Positions 36,598 to 48,140 of a stretch of 64,000 nucleotides of DNA are shown here, piece after piece. The position numbers and the translations under genes are program-made. This DNA is from Vanessa cardui (taxonomy: Eukaryota; Arthropoda; Insecta; Lepidoptera; Nymphalidae): positions 12,913,831 through 12,977,830 of the forward strand of contig NC_061125.1 in NCBI RefSeq assembly GCF_905220365.1. The letters run 5' to 3'. The notes beneath the pieces are model-generated. The model was given only the letters and a program-made list of their open reading frames with translations. It was not told the DNA's origin and made no database searches. Numbering within the stretch: the stretch's first letter is position 1; each line of letters opens with the position of its first letter.

Positions 36598-38003
36598 ACT
36601 CATAAATATTATTATATCTAATAAATATTAACACAGATTAAAAAAATCAGGGTAATAAACAAAACAAGATGTATGTTTGCAATATAGTGTAAAAGCAAGA
36701 ATTTCGTCAAATAAATTCGACAATGGTAAATTGTAGCGTCTCTCTAAAACTTTGTGTTGACGAACTGAAACGAATCAAGATTTCCGGAAGCTCAATAATT
36801 GAAACAGCTCAACAGTGAAACTAAGAAACAAACAATGCGATTCGAATCTGGCACCCGAATTGTAACCAAAATGTATTGAAACAATTGTATTGACCATAAC
36901 CAAGGCTTTTTACGACCCATTCAGAACTGGTCAAATTCTTTTACTTTGCCCTCAAAAAAAAAGGAAAGGTTCCATGGTTATTATTGTGTTTGAATTTGGT
37001 TCTGTACATTTTTCAAGCTATTTTTGATGTACAACTCTACGACCAAGACGTGTTCTGTCAGTCATGATTACACATAGCATAGGAACGCGTGATGCGTGAC
37101 GCACTGTATACTTAATTGCTACATAATATAATATATAAATAAAAAAACTCAAGTTATTTTACGACAAATATTATTTTAATAACGATCGATTTTGATTTTT
37201 GTTTTAATGATTTGCCGGTGGTAATGTGATGATCAGATTATCGTTATAAAGTAAGCAAAACTATTTTCTTTTTTTAAATTTTATTTTAAATTTTGTATAT
37301 TATAAATAAAATAAAATGTATTGATATTTTGGTGGAAATAAATAAACGATTACTTATAAAAATGTATATTGTTAGAACAAAAGGTTACAAGCTTACATGT
37401 AAATTATATTTAAACTAAGAAAACATATCAAAGATGTCAACTACTAAATAAATAAGGTTGCGCTTTTATATTCCAACAAAATATATATACGTTATTAAAT
37501 GGAATATTTTCGAACAGATTTCATTTTGATACAAGGGATTCCTAATTTGAGAAGTGCAAAATACTGTCTAAGAGTTTGTCAGACAATGAAAAACGCATTG
37601 CGTTTAAAACAATAAACAAATCGACCGTATATTCTTAAGAAATATATGGTTTGTAATAAAAATTTTCATCTTTAGACAAAAGTTTCGTACCCAAAATTAC
37701 GTTCCAGCCACCATAAATTTAGTCAAACAATAGATTTTTTTCTTCTTTATATTGGTTACTTTATGGTTGTCAACACCACAACTAATGGACTGTACGTCGA
37801 AATACTTTCATCATGGACTTGTCTTCCCGAATTGCTTTATTGCTTTACGACAAAGTTGTAAAGTTGGCCACAAACCTAATTCATTATGCGATATCTGAAG
37901 CAGTCAGGTTTACTTTGAAGTAAAAGCTAATGAAGTTATTTTTATTAAGATATTTCTCTGTGATAAATCATTAAGTTTGAAACATATTTTGCCATATTAT
38001 TAT

Positions 38004-38272
38004 TTTTATGGTGGACGAGCATATGGGCCACCTGATGTTCACTATCACCCATAGACAATGACGCTGTAAGAAATATGAACTATTCCTTACATCGTCGATG
38101 TTCCACCAACCTTGAGCACTAAGATGTTACGTCCCTTGTGCCTGTAGTTACACTGGCTCACTCACCCTTCAAACCGGAACACAACAATACTGAGTACTGT
38201 TATTTGGCGGTAGAATAACTGATGAGTGGGTGGTACCTACCCAGACGGGCTTGCACAAAGACCTACAACCAA
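38004..38272 (-). repeat. Family B repeat, near full length, minus strand
   Basis: Runs from tttatggtggacgagcatat through acttaccat-equivalent, cttacatcgtcgatg, gtgcctgtagttacactggc and gataatagtactgag-type blocks to tggtacctacccagacgggc. It is one of the two best references for the family here, with 46634-46899. Confidence 0.75.
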
Positions 38273-38469
38273 GAAAAATTATGTTTACTATTGAATTCTT
38301 CCAATTTTGTTCATCATTTCAATGACACAATTTCTATATAAACTTGATATATTTTTTGTCACTGTTGTGTTTCGTAAAATCGAAACCGATAATAGTGATT
38401 ATTAAAATGATAAATTTTTCATACTTGGCTTTATGTTATTACATACATCATCATCGTTACATCGTTTAC

Positions 38470-38648
38470 TGTTGTCTCTACATATGTACGCTTATATCTT
38501 TAAAACTACGCAACGGATTTTGATGCGGTTTTTAATCGATAGAGGAATTCGATGATACATAGAAAATATAGTAAAAGAAAGTAGTAAAAATTCTGTAGTG
38601 TATTTAGTATCAGCATCGCACACGTGCGAAGCCGTGGCGGCTCGCTAG
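38470..38648 (+). mobile_element. D2 Helitron-like element
   Basis: Carries ctacgcaacggattttgatg, cggtttttaatcgatagag, the centre ctgtagtgtatttagtatca and the end gtgcgaagccgtggcgg, then ctcgctag. Confidence 0.55.
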
Positions 38649-41089
38649 TATGATGATAAATTGAGAGCGCTTAATCAATGCATCAAAATTATTTACAGAT
38701 CATCAAACACTATCATTAAAAGTTTTAAGCTCAAATGGAATTACGTTATAAAACCCAACCCATTTTTTATTATTCTCACACAACTGAACGGAACATTTAG
38801 TACGAGAACACACTTCGCTTGTTTCTTTTTTCTTGTTCGCAACATTATCTCAGACACATATTCGGCTTGTCAAAGTATAAAAGCGTGATTATTATTTGTA
38901 AAATAAGACATCGTATCTTTTGAGAGTGGCAACGTTGAACTTAAAGGCGTTTTAAGAGATAATCGGGACGAAATATTGCTTGCTTCCCGATAAAGGTCCC
39001 GGCGAACAGGTACTCCCATGGCACGTTCTGAGTCAAATAACCAACGAGTGAGGGACCTAAACAGAAAACGCTTTGTGCTAAAAACGTCGACCCCTTATCT
39101 TCGTAAATGGTCCTTCGCCCATAGAGTCAACTACGGGAAGAATAACTTACTTTTATTATTTATAATCGTATGTATATTTTATTACGGCTAATTTTAATTT
39201 TATTGTATAACGTTATCGTATTCGGTTTGGCTAGGTAATTGAATTGAATACATAAAATCAATATATGTTATGTTATTCGGGGCAAGATAATATTTCGCAA
39301 AGAGAGTACTGTATATAAATTACTGTAAACCTTATCATTGAAATGTTTTACTTCATTTACATGGAGTTGCAAAAAAAAAATTATGTATTTATACTTTATA
39401 CATTATATTATACAATTTTATAAACAGATTTCTACTATAAACAGCTTAAATAAAAATTTAAATATGATTTTTTATAGATAAACTAAACAGGTATTATGAT
39501 CTAATTCTATACGACGCCATTTATATTTTTTGGCCAAAAATCCAATCACATAATCTTGCATATCGTTATCTTCTATAATTTATATTAAACTATTAAAAAG
39601 TTTTTATATATCCATATAAATTGCTTGAAGAGCTGAGGGATATAATTCTGCATTAATTAGTATTTCTGATCAAAGATAAATATACAAGTACCAGTCTCGT
39701 TTACTTCAAACTATTTTTAATAAAAAAACTATTAAGTTGACTTTATAAGATTATGATTAGCATGATAAGAACACATTATACACACCTACGCTGTCTGTTA
39801 AATAATGAAAATTAATGTCTGTGAATGTGAAAAAATATTCCGTGTTTATGATATTATCATTAAATTTAATGTTACGTATAAAAGCGTCAACAGATTCGTG
39901 AAATATTTACATATAGAACAACATTTTATTATTATGTTAATATTTAACGATTTAAATATTATAAGCAGAGTTATAAAGACAATTTAATATTTTCTGTTAA
40001 GTCAAAACGTTTCGAAGGTATTTCGATAGTTTTGTCGGTGCTGGAAATGCTTTCTGGAATGATATTGCTTTTAAATATTCCCTTCAAATAGGATATCTAT
40101 CAACCGAAACGCATTTCCATATTCGTGCCGTGTCTCTCGGATTCATGTCTATCGCTGCATCCAACTTCTTGAGGCTTCGCACGAAGTCATCATTCATACG
40201 CTGAGATATCATCGTTGCTGGACGAGACTCCGCTTGTTAACAATAAAAACTTTATCCTTACCTTACACAAAATGTATCTCGTGAAAATGTCTCGTGTACA
40301 TTTTAGTCGTTTTACGATACAAATGTTTGTAGTGCATTAAAATACTTGCCATTGTACGTTTTGTAAATGTCACTACTGTGTGTTGTATGATTCATTGATA
40401 TGTGTCGCGTTTCTATATAATGGGACCTTATTTCGTAGTCTTCATGCCTTATATGTTGAACATTATTACATTCTCTCTGTGTGGTCAGTTTAACTGGACT
40501 AAAAATCTGCTAAATTGTATCCCCGTATGACGCATTGTATTTTCGTCTCAATTTATGCCACTCCTCCACTACGATCTCTATCAGACAATAGAGTGGCTAC
40601 GGCCGTTGACCTAGAGGACTACCTACTCAACAATGCCTGTTTTGGTTCATTTGACCCCTTTTAACATCATGTACTACCTACTATTAAAAATACCTATTAT
40701 GACATTATTATATAGGTGAGTCATTTCCACTAATTAGTAAGCATTCAATTAGGTGATACTAATGTTATACCATTGATTCAATTACTTTGAAATCGTTGTA
40801 GTAAGTTAAGGTAATTAAATAGAGATGAAATAGCGCAGATTGGTAATCAATTGGCGCCCGAGGACGTAATTAACAAGTGCATTAGTTCTGCATTATGCAT
40901 GACGTCGAATCTGTCCTCTGTTATCTGAACATCCTGCTTACATTCACTTACATAATTAACAATGTTTAGTTAATTTTAATTCTAATCACGCTAACATTTC
41001 CATATAAATATCTTATTATTAACAATACATTAATTAATAAATGACATTAATGTCATTACTCGATCGAGGTGATGCGATAGAGAACGAAG
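38649..41089. other. Non-genic DNA with islands at 38930-39140, 40010-40260 and 40840-40930
   Basis: The first island (gataaaggtcccggcgaaca at 38990) and the third (ggcgcccgaggacgtaatta near 40852) are compact and non-repetitive. Between them the DNA is AT-rich with no coding signal. Confidence 0.4.
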
Positions 41090-41350
41090 GTGATCGACAT
41101 AGTTCAGAGGATCAGAGGATCGACGCCTGTCAAATCTTTTGAAGAACTGGTTGCCATTGGAGCAAGAAGGTTCTAAATTGTAGGCCGTGAATCGGCAAGT
41201 ATAGTGTAGGACGCCCTGTGGCACGATGGCGTGTTGATGTACGGAAGGTAAGGTAGAATGTGGATGAGAAGGGTCGAAGATGGGGCTCAGTGGACTGCCT
41301 TGGGTGAGGCCAGCAGTGGACTAATACAAGGTGATCATGATGATGATGAT
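41090..41350 (+). mobile_element. RTE-like LINE 3' end with a (GAT)n tail
   Basis: The plus strand encodes ARWRVDVRKVR (around 41220-41252) and then WMRRVEDGAQWTALGEA (around 41262-41312), followed by a short deletion and a QQWT-type end. This resembles the C-terminus of RTE-type ORFs, which commonly reads RW.DD..., W...A.DR..W..LGEA..QQWT in Lepidoptera. The ORF has an in-frame stop and a frameshift. A gatgatgatgat tail closes it at 41336-41350, and a Helitron-like element starts about 55 bp later. Confidence 0.6.
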
Positions 41351-41404
41351 ATCGAAGTTGTATTGTATCAAAATGACATTTTTGCTCTGTCATAATTTTT
41401 TTCA

Positions 41405-41592
41405 TCTATACTAATATTACAAATCAAACTCTGTCTGTCTGACTGTCGCTCTTTCATTTCTAAATCAACCGAATTTGATGAAATTTGGTAAGCAACAATC
41501 TTTAAATCCAAAAAAAGAAATAGGCTATTTTTTTGCCCAACACCTGACAACCAACTCGCGTTTTGGCAAGCGAAGTCGCGGGCGACAGCTAG
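41405..41592 (+). mobile_element. D1 Helitron-like element, compact
   Basis: tctatactaatattacaaat at the start, gaatttgatgaaatttgg and aggctatttttttgcc inside, and tcgcgggcgacagctag at the end. Nearly the same layout as 62270-62453. Confidence 0.6.
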
Positions 41593-41909
41593 TAATTTCA
41601 TAAATATGATCTCACTATTACAATATAAACTAGTTGCTTTTTAAAGCGTTAAACAGCATCCCCTTTATCAGGCGCAGAAAGTTTTTATATTGCTTTTTGT
41701 TTTTGATATTACTTGGAAACCCTTTTCCAGATATAAACTACTTCGTGGAATTAAAATATAAGTTACGTTCATTAAAGTTGGTTCAGTAGTAACATTAAAA
41801 AGAAAAGTAAGTACTTTAATTAATTGCTAAGTTTTTTTTAAAGAGCAACCTATAACATACATTTATCATGTCTAGGTAGTAATATACAAAGTCACTTCCC
41901 ACCGTCGGT

Positions 41910-42041
41910 AACAACAACAGCCTGTAAATTCCCACTGCTGGGCGATAGGCCTCCTCTCCCTTTGAGGAGAAGGTTTGAAACATATTCCACCACGCTGTTC
42001 CAATGCGGGTTGGTGGAATACACTTGTGGCATAATTTTATA
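41910..42041 (-). mobile_element. SINE A 3' half, minus strand
   Basis: Well-preserved reverse complement of the SINE tail half: aacaacagcctgtaaattcc, then the gaggcctcctctccctttg block and aatgcgggttggtggaatac. The head half is missing. A D2 element piece follows directly (from about 42054). Confidence 0.75.
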
Positions 42042-42053
42042 CATGTGGCAGTT

Positions 42054-42203
42054 GTCGGTATGTACGCTGTAATCTTTTAATACTACTACGGTTTCTATCT
42101 TTAAGCAGAGTGATTCAAGAAAATGATTTAAAAGCCAAGAATTTGCCCAGCCGTAAAACATTAGACCCTTATAGTATAGTGCGAAGCCGGAGTGACTTGC
42201 TAG
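42054..42203 (+). mobile_element. D2 Helitron-like element, shortened
   Basis: ggtatgtacgctgtaatctt, then the gcagagtgattcaag block and the end agtgcgaagccggagtgact, then tgctag. It follows directly on a SINE A piece. Confidence 0.5.
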
Positions 42204-42529
42204 TATTGCATTATCTTCTGTCAACCAAAATTCATAGCAAACCATTTGATATTTTCTTAAACATGGATAGATTATTCCAGTACCTTCTCCATGTACAAGG
42301 TGACTTATGTATTGCTATAAAGTAAATAAAATCGACACGATGCGGCTGTTTTTCTTCCAAACACATACTCCAGTGTTTCAAATCTATATTGAAATACAAT
42401 TGAAACGAGAAGTGTGTTAGCATAATTAATCATATTTATCGAGCATTGGAAGAAATACATTTTTATGTCTCATAGGTAGGCAGGCTCATTGTACTTTCAA
42501 ATAGAAACAGAACAATACTTCTAGTTGAC

Positions 42530-42572
42530 TGTGCCTACCCAGATGGGCCTTCACAGCGCTATCACCAAGTTC
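42530..42572 (-). repeat. Family B head fragment, minus strand
   Basis: gtgcctacccagatgggcct matches the reverse complement of the family head. Nothing else of the element is preserved. Confidence 0.4.
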
Positions 42573-42896
42573 TTACTGTGACTTAGCTGATTATCTTAGT
42601 ATTTTAATATTTCATTATAAGCAAGTATAAATGTGTTCTGTTATTTGTACGCCTTGTGATATAATCAATACAAGACAATGACTGACGCGTACATGGTCAA
42701 ATTACTCCATAGCAAGAATCGTGATACGTTCTTTTGTTACATCGTATCAACATGTATTAGGATACATTCTCAGTTATAATGATGCTGAAATAAAAATCAC
42801 TTAACAAATTCATTCATTTTTATGAACAGTCGTTTATTTTAGTTATGTATCATACTAGTTTTCTTATTAGTGTATTCAAATCGGATTTTGAAATAT

Positions 42897-43147
42897 TCAT
42901 ACTTATACCTACTATAAACTTGCAAATAACTCTGTTTGTCTGACTGTATGGGTCTCTAAATAATATGTACTTCTTCAGCTGTATTGTCTAAGTATAGAAA
43001 TTATGTATAGTGTGTTGTTTTAAATAAAGAATTATTCTATTCTATTCTTTCACGAAATTTGCTATAAAGCAACCTTGAATTCTAAGGAAGTACATATATG
43101 ATAATAAACTTAAAAAATACGAGCGCAGCCGCGGTACACAACTAGTT
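42897..43147 (+). mobile_element. D1 Helitron-like element split by an insertion
   Basis: Left part tacttatacctactataaac and ctgtttgtctgactgtatgg. Right part tttcacgaaatttgctataa, agcaaccttgaattc and gcgcagccgcggtacacaactag. The two parts are separated by about 90 bp of foreign sequence (42957-43048). Confidence 0.55.
42957..43048 (+). mobile_element. Short retroposed tail nested in a D1 element
   Basis: About 90 bp ending ttttaaataaagaattattc, then tattctattct. A polyadenylation-like AATAAA followed by an (ATTCT)n tail looks like a truncated non-LTR element or processed 3' end. The source is not recognised. Confidence 0.45.
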
Positions 43148-43648
43148 AATCATACATAAATGTTGTAACCCACTTTGCTAATATTTCAGTGGTTAGTCAC
43201 GAGACTGAACAAGACATTCGTAGATAATGTCGAAATATCAAGTTCCACCGAACAAAAATAAAAAAACATGGTAAATATCCCGAAATGAATAACTTTAATA
43301 ATAAAAATAACCATGTTAATTTGAAATCTTATTTCAGTGGTTGATCATCAGGTTACAATCATAAAAAAATATTTGTCCTTCCTTGAACTTAAAGCTTCAC
43401 ATTTCATCAAATTCGATTCAGGCAAAGTTGCTATCACATTTATTATCATAATATTGATTAAATGTAAAACTGACGGTAGTCGTAGGACGACATGTAGTTT
43501 GTGACTAATAAGAAACAATAAGTAAATAATTTAATTAATTAACTAATTACAAATCATTATTTTTTTACATTACACATTAACAAACCAAATAAGCAACATA
43601 CTCGATAAATTAAGAAATAAGATTATCAGACTACTTAGTCGCACTCCA

Positions 43649-43661
43649 TATATACAAGTAA
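43649..43661. repeat. Left target-site duplication of the SINE at 43662
   Basis: tatatacaagtaa, identical to 43970-43982 on the other side of the SINE. Confidence 0.85.
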
Positions 43662-43969
43662 AGAAGCGAGATGGCCCAGCGGTTAGAATGCGTGCATCTT
43701 AACCGATGATTATGTGTTCAAACCAAGGCAAGAGCCACTGAATAGTCATGTGCTTAATTTGTGTTTATAATTTATCTCATTCTCGGCGGTGAAGGAAAAT
43801 ATCGTGAGGAAACCTGCATGTGTCAAATTTAATAGAAATTCTGCCACATGTGTATTCCACCAACCCGCATTGGAACAGCGTGGTGGAATATGTTCCAAAC
43901 CCTTTCCTTAATTGAAGGGCAGGCCTTAGCCCAGCAGTAGGAAATTGATAGGCTGTTACTTTACTTTAC
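43662..43969 (+). mobile_element. SINE A copy, full length with a 13-bp target-site duplication
   Basis: The best-preserved SINE A copy. It runs from the head gaagcgagatggcccagcgg to a tail of ggctgttactttacttta. It is bounded by a perfect 13-bp direct repeat, tatatacaagtaa, at 43649-43661 and 43970-43982. This fixes the element ends and indicates insertion by LINE-type target-primed reverse transcription. Confidence 0.9.
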
Positions 43970-43982
43970 TATATACAAGTAA
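43970..43982. repeat. Right target-site duplication of the SINE at 43662
   Basis: tatatacaagtaa, identical to 43649-43661. Confidence 0.85.
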
Positions 43983-45209
43983 TGTAAGCAACCGTTACAA
44001 GAGTTCAAAAAACTGTTTAAGTAATACTATATATAAATTTTTAAAATTAGAACACTATTATACTTCTGATGAACAGGATAACTATGAGAAACAAACTAAT
44101 AATATGTTTTGTTCCCGTCACTTGACCAGCCCTAGTCAATCCTCAGGGACGCGTACAATTATTTTAATCTTATTAAAATCATCCTTCCATTGTTGTTAGC
44201 TTAGTGTGGACATTCCATCTAAATCTATTTATCTATGCCCCATAAATTAATTACAGTAATTTGCATTTAATACCCTGTTGATACTAAAATTGACGCAATC
44301 ATTTATTTATTTGTCATTTAATTTAAACTCATCAAAGTGTACAGTGAACAGGTAATGTTTCAATGCAGCAATTAGAATTTGGAAATTAAATAACGACTAA
44401 AATAGTTAATTTGCAATGCAATTAATAGGTGATTAAATAATTGCTATTTTAAACTAAAACTATAGTTTAGATTTCAAATAACTGTTATTATTCTTATTTC
44501 ATTGATAATACTATTCGAATCTAGTTTGAACGTTTTGTAATAAATGTGTTTCTGAAAATTCACGCTTTAATAGTTTATTTTGGTTCCACATAATTGTTTG
44601 ATTAAACAAAGAAAAATAAAACATATAAATCAAATATTACTATATTCTAAATGTTATATCAAAGTGATTATTTGACTAAAAACTCAAGAAAAATTCATCT
44701 AATTGGTATCAGCAAGAACAATATAAAGGCGTATCCTTAATATGACAACGCATGATATTCCAGAGATAAAAACGTACAAAATATTCGGACACGTCGCTTG
44801 TTATACAAACACGAAGAGATGAGCTGATATCTTGGAAGCGTGGGTGCTCGGGTTGAAAAAAAAAAGAATAAAAAGGATGTGACCAACTTGAGCACTGGGA
44901 CAAATTAGTGATCAGATGCGCTCACTGATTTGTGCTAACGACAACGAGACGTTTGCTCGAGTCAGAAGCGACTTGGAAACCTATATGATTTCTATTTGGA
45001 ATATAAAAGAGAGTGCCTTAGTTTTTGAAATAACCACATTGAGAATGAATGTTCAACAGATATATTATGAGATTACAAGTGACAAATGATTGGGAACGAT
45101 CAAAATACTTGGTTAGTATATTTGATGTTTTTGTAATTAGTATATCATGTTTTAAATTAACTTTTTATAATTAAACTATAAAAAATGAAAATTTATTCAA
45201 TACATACAG

Positions 45210-45430
45210 GTACAGCCTGTTAATTTCTCATTTCTAAGGCCTCCTCTTTCTTTGAGGAAAAGGTTAGGAACATAATCCGCCACGCTGCTCCATAACGTGT
45301 ATGTGGATTCACATGTGGCAGAATATCGTCGAAATTCACCAAGAGATGCATTACAAACAAATTAAGCACATGACAAGTCAATGGTAAGAACTCCTGACAT
45401 GTGCCCAATGCTTGCCTCGGCTCTCTGAAT
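45210..45430 (-). mobile_element. SINE A copy, minus strand, degenerate
   Basis: Reverse complement of SINE A with its tail (tacagcctgttaatttctc), a shortened ccagc block, aggcctcctctttctttgag, acatgtggcagaat and aaattaagcacatga. The head is scrambled. It has several deletions. Confidence 0.65.
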
Positions 45431-45977
45431 CTAAACTAAACCAATAATACATAAAATTACATTCAAAAAAGTTCCATTAAATACCATCAGAATTAATGAG
45501 AATTTCTCTAGTCTTACTGGAAACAACTTTATAAAAAAATAAAACGAACTAAAGGAATGTCATTTTTTACAGTTTTCTCACGTCTGAAAAATTGCATATA
45601 AAAATTAGCACGCATAGCAAGGGAAAATATATACGGCAATGGGATTCAGCCGAACAGAGATCAGGTGCAAAAGAAACGTATTTATGTCGTCAGTAAAAAG
45701 GAAGAAACGATATAAAACAAAATTGTACCGTTGGGAAATTAGCTTTACTTACCTTATTTTAAACATCATATTCCAATGGTACTATTGTGGCGCTTAAGCT
45801 TTTCTTCCTTACAAAAAATGATCTGATTTTTGAGGCACTAACAGTTACTTACTAAAATTTCATGACAGAACTCTAATCTTTCATGACAAAAATCTACAGC
45901 TATCATTTTTTATTTCCATATTAACATATAACATACTGGTATACTGTGTGTGTATGATAGTTACATGTCATAGAAGT

Positions 45978-46031
45978 TTATGAAATCATGCCGGTTTCCT
46001 CACAATATTTTCCTTGACCATCGAGCACATC
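45978..46031 (-). mobile_element. SINE A internal fragment, minus strand
   Basis: Matches only the central block in reverse complement: tgccggtttcctcacaatat, then ttttccttgaccatcgagcac. Confidence 0.5.
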
Positions 46032-46633
46032 ATTATCTAAAAACGGTAATTTATTAAATTACTCTATTTACCATCCCTTTAATTCTCATAGTCATTTCGT
46101 TGATTACATTTTGATAATCGGGTATTTGTTTTCGTTTGCGTGCAAAACGATGATAAATTCAGGCAATTTTATTTGACACCTGTGAAGTATAGGATATTGT
46201 ACTCTTAGGGGGTCAATCTATACCTCAGTTCTGGCTTGACACAAGATAAAGTGTATGGAGAAGCGATAGAATACATCACGTAGGAAGTCCTTTCAGAAAC
46301 AGTCCCAATATTGTATTAAATCGTAATATGTCGGGTCGTTTTTGTATAAACAATATTTAATACTAGCGAAACCAATGACATCGCTCCCTTGAGTTTTTTT
46401 TTTAAATAATGTATTAGTAGTTGTAAATATTTGTTATTTTTGATTTAGTAATTAGTATAATAAAAACGATACCTGTGTTATTCTTTAGATTCATCTTACT
46501 TAGTACTTAATTTCAAATGTCTGTATTGGCCTGTTACGGAATTGAAAGATAGTCTAATTAATTAATTTTTTTCTATGGAAACTAATTTATAAAAAATAAA
46601 CTGATTTGTATTAGGAGCATATATGAAATCGCT

Positions 46634-46899
46634 GGATGGCAGGGCCTTGTGCAAGCCCGTCTTGGTAGGTACCTTCCACTCATCAGTTATTCTACCGCCA
46701 AATAACAGTACTCCGTATTGTTGTGTTCCAGTTTGAAGGATGAGCCAGTGTAACTACAGGCACTAGGGACATAACATTTTAATTCCAAGGTTGGTAGCAC
46801 ATTGACGATGTAAGGAATAGTTAATATTTCTTACAGCGTCATTATCTATGGGTGATGATGACCTCTTACGGCCCATAAGCTCGTCCGCCAACGGTATAG
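46634..46899 (+). repeat. Family B repeat, near full length, left half of an inverted pair
   Basis: Complete in order: ttgtgcaagcccgtcttgg, ctaccgccaaataacagtac, gagccagtgtaactacaggc, ccaaggttggtagcacattg, cttacagcgtcattatc and ctcgtccgccaac. Its end meets a second copy in reverse orientation with a 7-nt spacer, so the junction folds as a hairpin. Confidence 0.75.
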
Positions 46900-46920
46900 G
46901 TTGGCGGACGAGCATATGGG
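46872..46920. repeat. Near-perfect hairpin at the family B inverted junction
   Basis: 21-nt arms at 46872-46892 and 46900-46920 differ at one position and are separated by a 7-nt loop (ggtatag). The arms are the terminal sequence of the two opposed family B copies. Confidence 0.8.
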
Positions 46921-47073
46921 ACGAGCATAAAAAAATGAACATATTGTTTCCCTCTTCAAAACAAAATATTTATATACTAAGTAATGCTGTTTGGCGCCAG
47001 TATATCTGATAAGTGGGTGGTACCAACATAGATGACGTAGGGCTTTGTACAAGCCCATCTAGGTAGGTCAAGT
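46900..47073 (-). repeat. Family B repeat, minus strand, internally deleted, right half of an inverted pair
   Basis: Starts gttggcggacgagcatatgg and jumps over most of the body to the head region (gccagtatatctgataagtg, gggtggtaccaac). A short plus-strand head piece (ttgtacaagcccatctaggt, about 47045-47066) follows, so the right edge is itself a small inversion. Confidence 0.6.
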
Positions 47074-47667
47074 TTAAATATAAGTAAGATTATGAATATC
47101 AACATGGGAAGGTTATGCATTGGCTAGTATGATAACAAAAAATCAATTTAAATAAAAATGAATTAGCAAAACAAACTATTATAAAGAGGCGTAACCAAAA
47201 TTACAAGAACACAGGCATATGTTATGTCGACATTGTGTAGATTTATCTTACAAATCGCTGTCTAACAATGATGACCACGGGTATTGAGTATACATGACTC
47301 GTATTATCATCGTCATAAGTACTATATTACTTCAGCAATCCATTACATTATACCGGTCGACTTTTCTACTGATTCGTTAGTCGTTTTTTTACTTCGGTAC
47401 TTGTTTATTACCGTTTAGTCATCGTTGTTTAATATTCATCATACCTTATACAGATACCGTCTACGATCAATCAAAATAGCTTTCAATGCCTCTAGACAAA
47501 TGTGCTTATTCCTTATTACTTAGGCAATAAAGGTTACTTTTGCTTACTAACATTGAGATATTAATATGATTGAATAAATCAATGTTAATCAATGGGTTGG
47601 AATGGAAGACTAGATAATTTTAGCAATAAAATTGGTTATTTGTTTTTTATTATAACCGTTATGGTTC

Positions 47668-47830
47668 ATTGGTTAAAACAAGAATCTTGTCGGAATATTA
47701 CAGGTTCAAAACCGGGTAGATCTCAAGATAAGTTCATGTTATTTGTGTTTATTATTCATCTCGTTCTCTTTGACTATAAAGGACATATCTGCATCGGAGT
47801 TGCGTGGTGCAATCATCTCTAAGCCTGGCA
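47668..47830 (+). mobile_element. Possible highly decayed SINE A head
   Basis: ggttcattggttaaaacaag, then caggttcaaaaccgggta and atttgtgtttattattcatc, resemble the head, B-box and following block of SINE A in the right order and spacing. Beyond that the match fades. Confidence 0.35.
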
Positions 47831-47965
47831 AGTATAAACTCATTAGTGAGTTGTTACCGTTTACATTTTGTTTTATTTATAACTAGTTTATTCCGCGTCT
47901 TTGTCTGCATGTTAGGGGCGGTGACAGTAGAAATTGAAGTAAAAAAATTCTTATCTGTATATATT

Positions 47966-48012
47966 AACTCAATAGCTACTATTTATTATCTATAATTAGT
48001 AGCTATTGAGTT
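47966..48012. repeat. Perfect 16-bp inverted repeat at the LINE truncation point
   Basis: Arms aactcaatagctacta (47966-47981) and tagtagctattgagtt (47997-48012) with a 15-nt loop. The right arm is LINE 3' UTR sequence; the left arm is an inverted copy of it. Confidence 0.85.
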
Positions 48013-48140
48013 TCTTGCCGGTTCTTCTCGGTTGAATCTATGTTCCGAATCGGTGGTAGCTTTACTTAAATATAGTTGTTAAATGACGTTTCAAAAGTGT
48101 TTGTAAAAGCCTACTTGAATAAAGTATATTTTGATTTGAT
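47997..48140 (+). mobile_element. 5'-truncated 3' UTR of the jockey-like LINE
   Basis: This segment matches 63777-63907 nearly base for base over gagtttcttgccggt, the gtggtagcttnactta block and the ending cttgaataaagtatattttga. Only the 3' UTR is present. Its 5' edge is the right arm of a perfect 16-bp inverted repeat (47966-48012), described separately. Confidence 0.65.

Larger units (their letters stand above)
34423..38003. other. Upstream region of the Toll gene
   Basis: AT-rich, almost repeat-free apart from a 60-bp SINE fragment at 36537. Contains the motif island 35690-35790 and the palindrome at 36353. As the region upstream of the only gene, it is the likeliest place for its enhancers or a 5' noncoding exon. 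Confidence 0.4.
43983..46633. other. Non-genic DNA with two SINE pieces
   Basis: AT-rich apart from an island at about 44720-45000. The open frames at 44709-44903 and 43945-44199 show no recognisable domain. The latter overlaps the SINE tail. Confidence 0.4.

Noticed and set aside
41130..41601. Minus-strand open frames
   Set aside because: They are reverse-strand readings of an RTE-like LINE end and a Helitron-like element.
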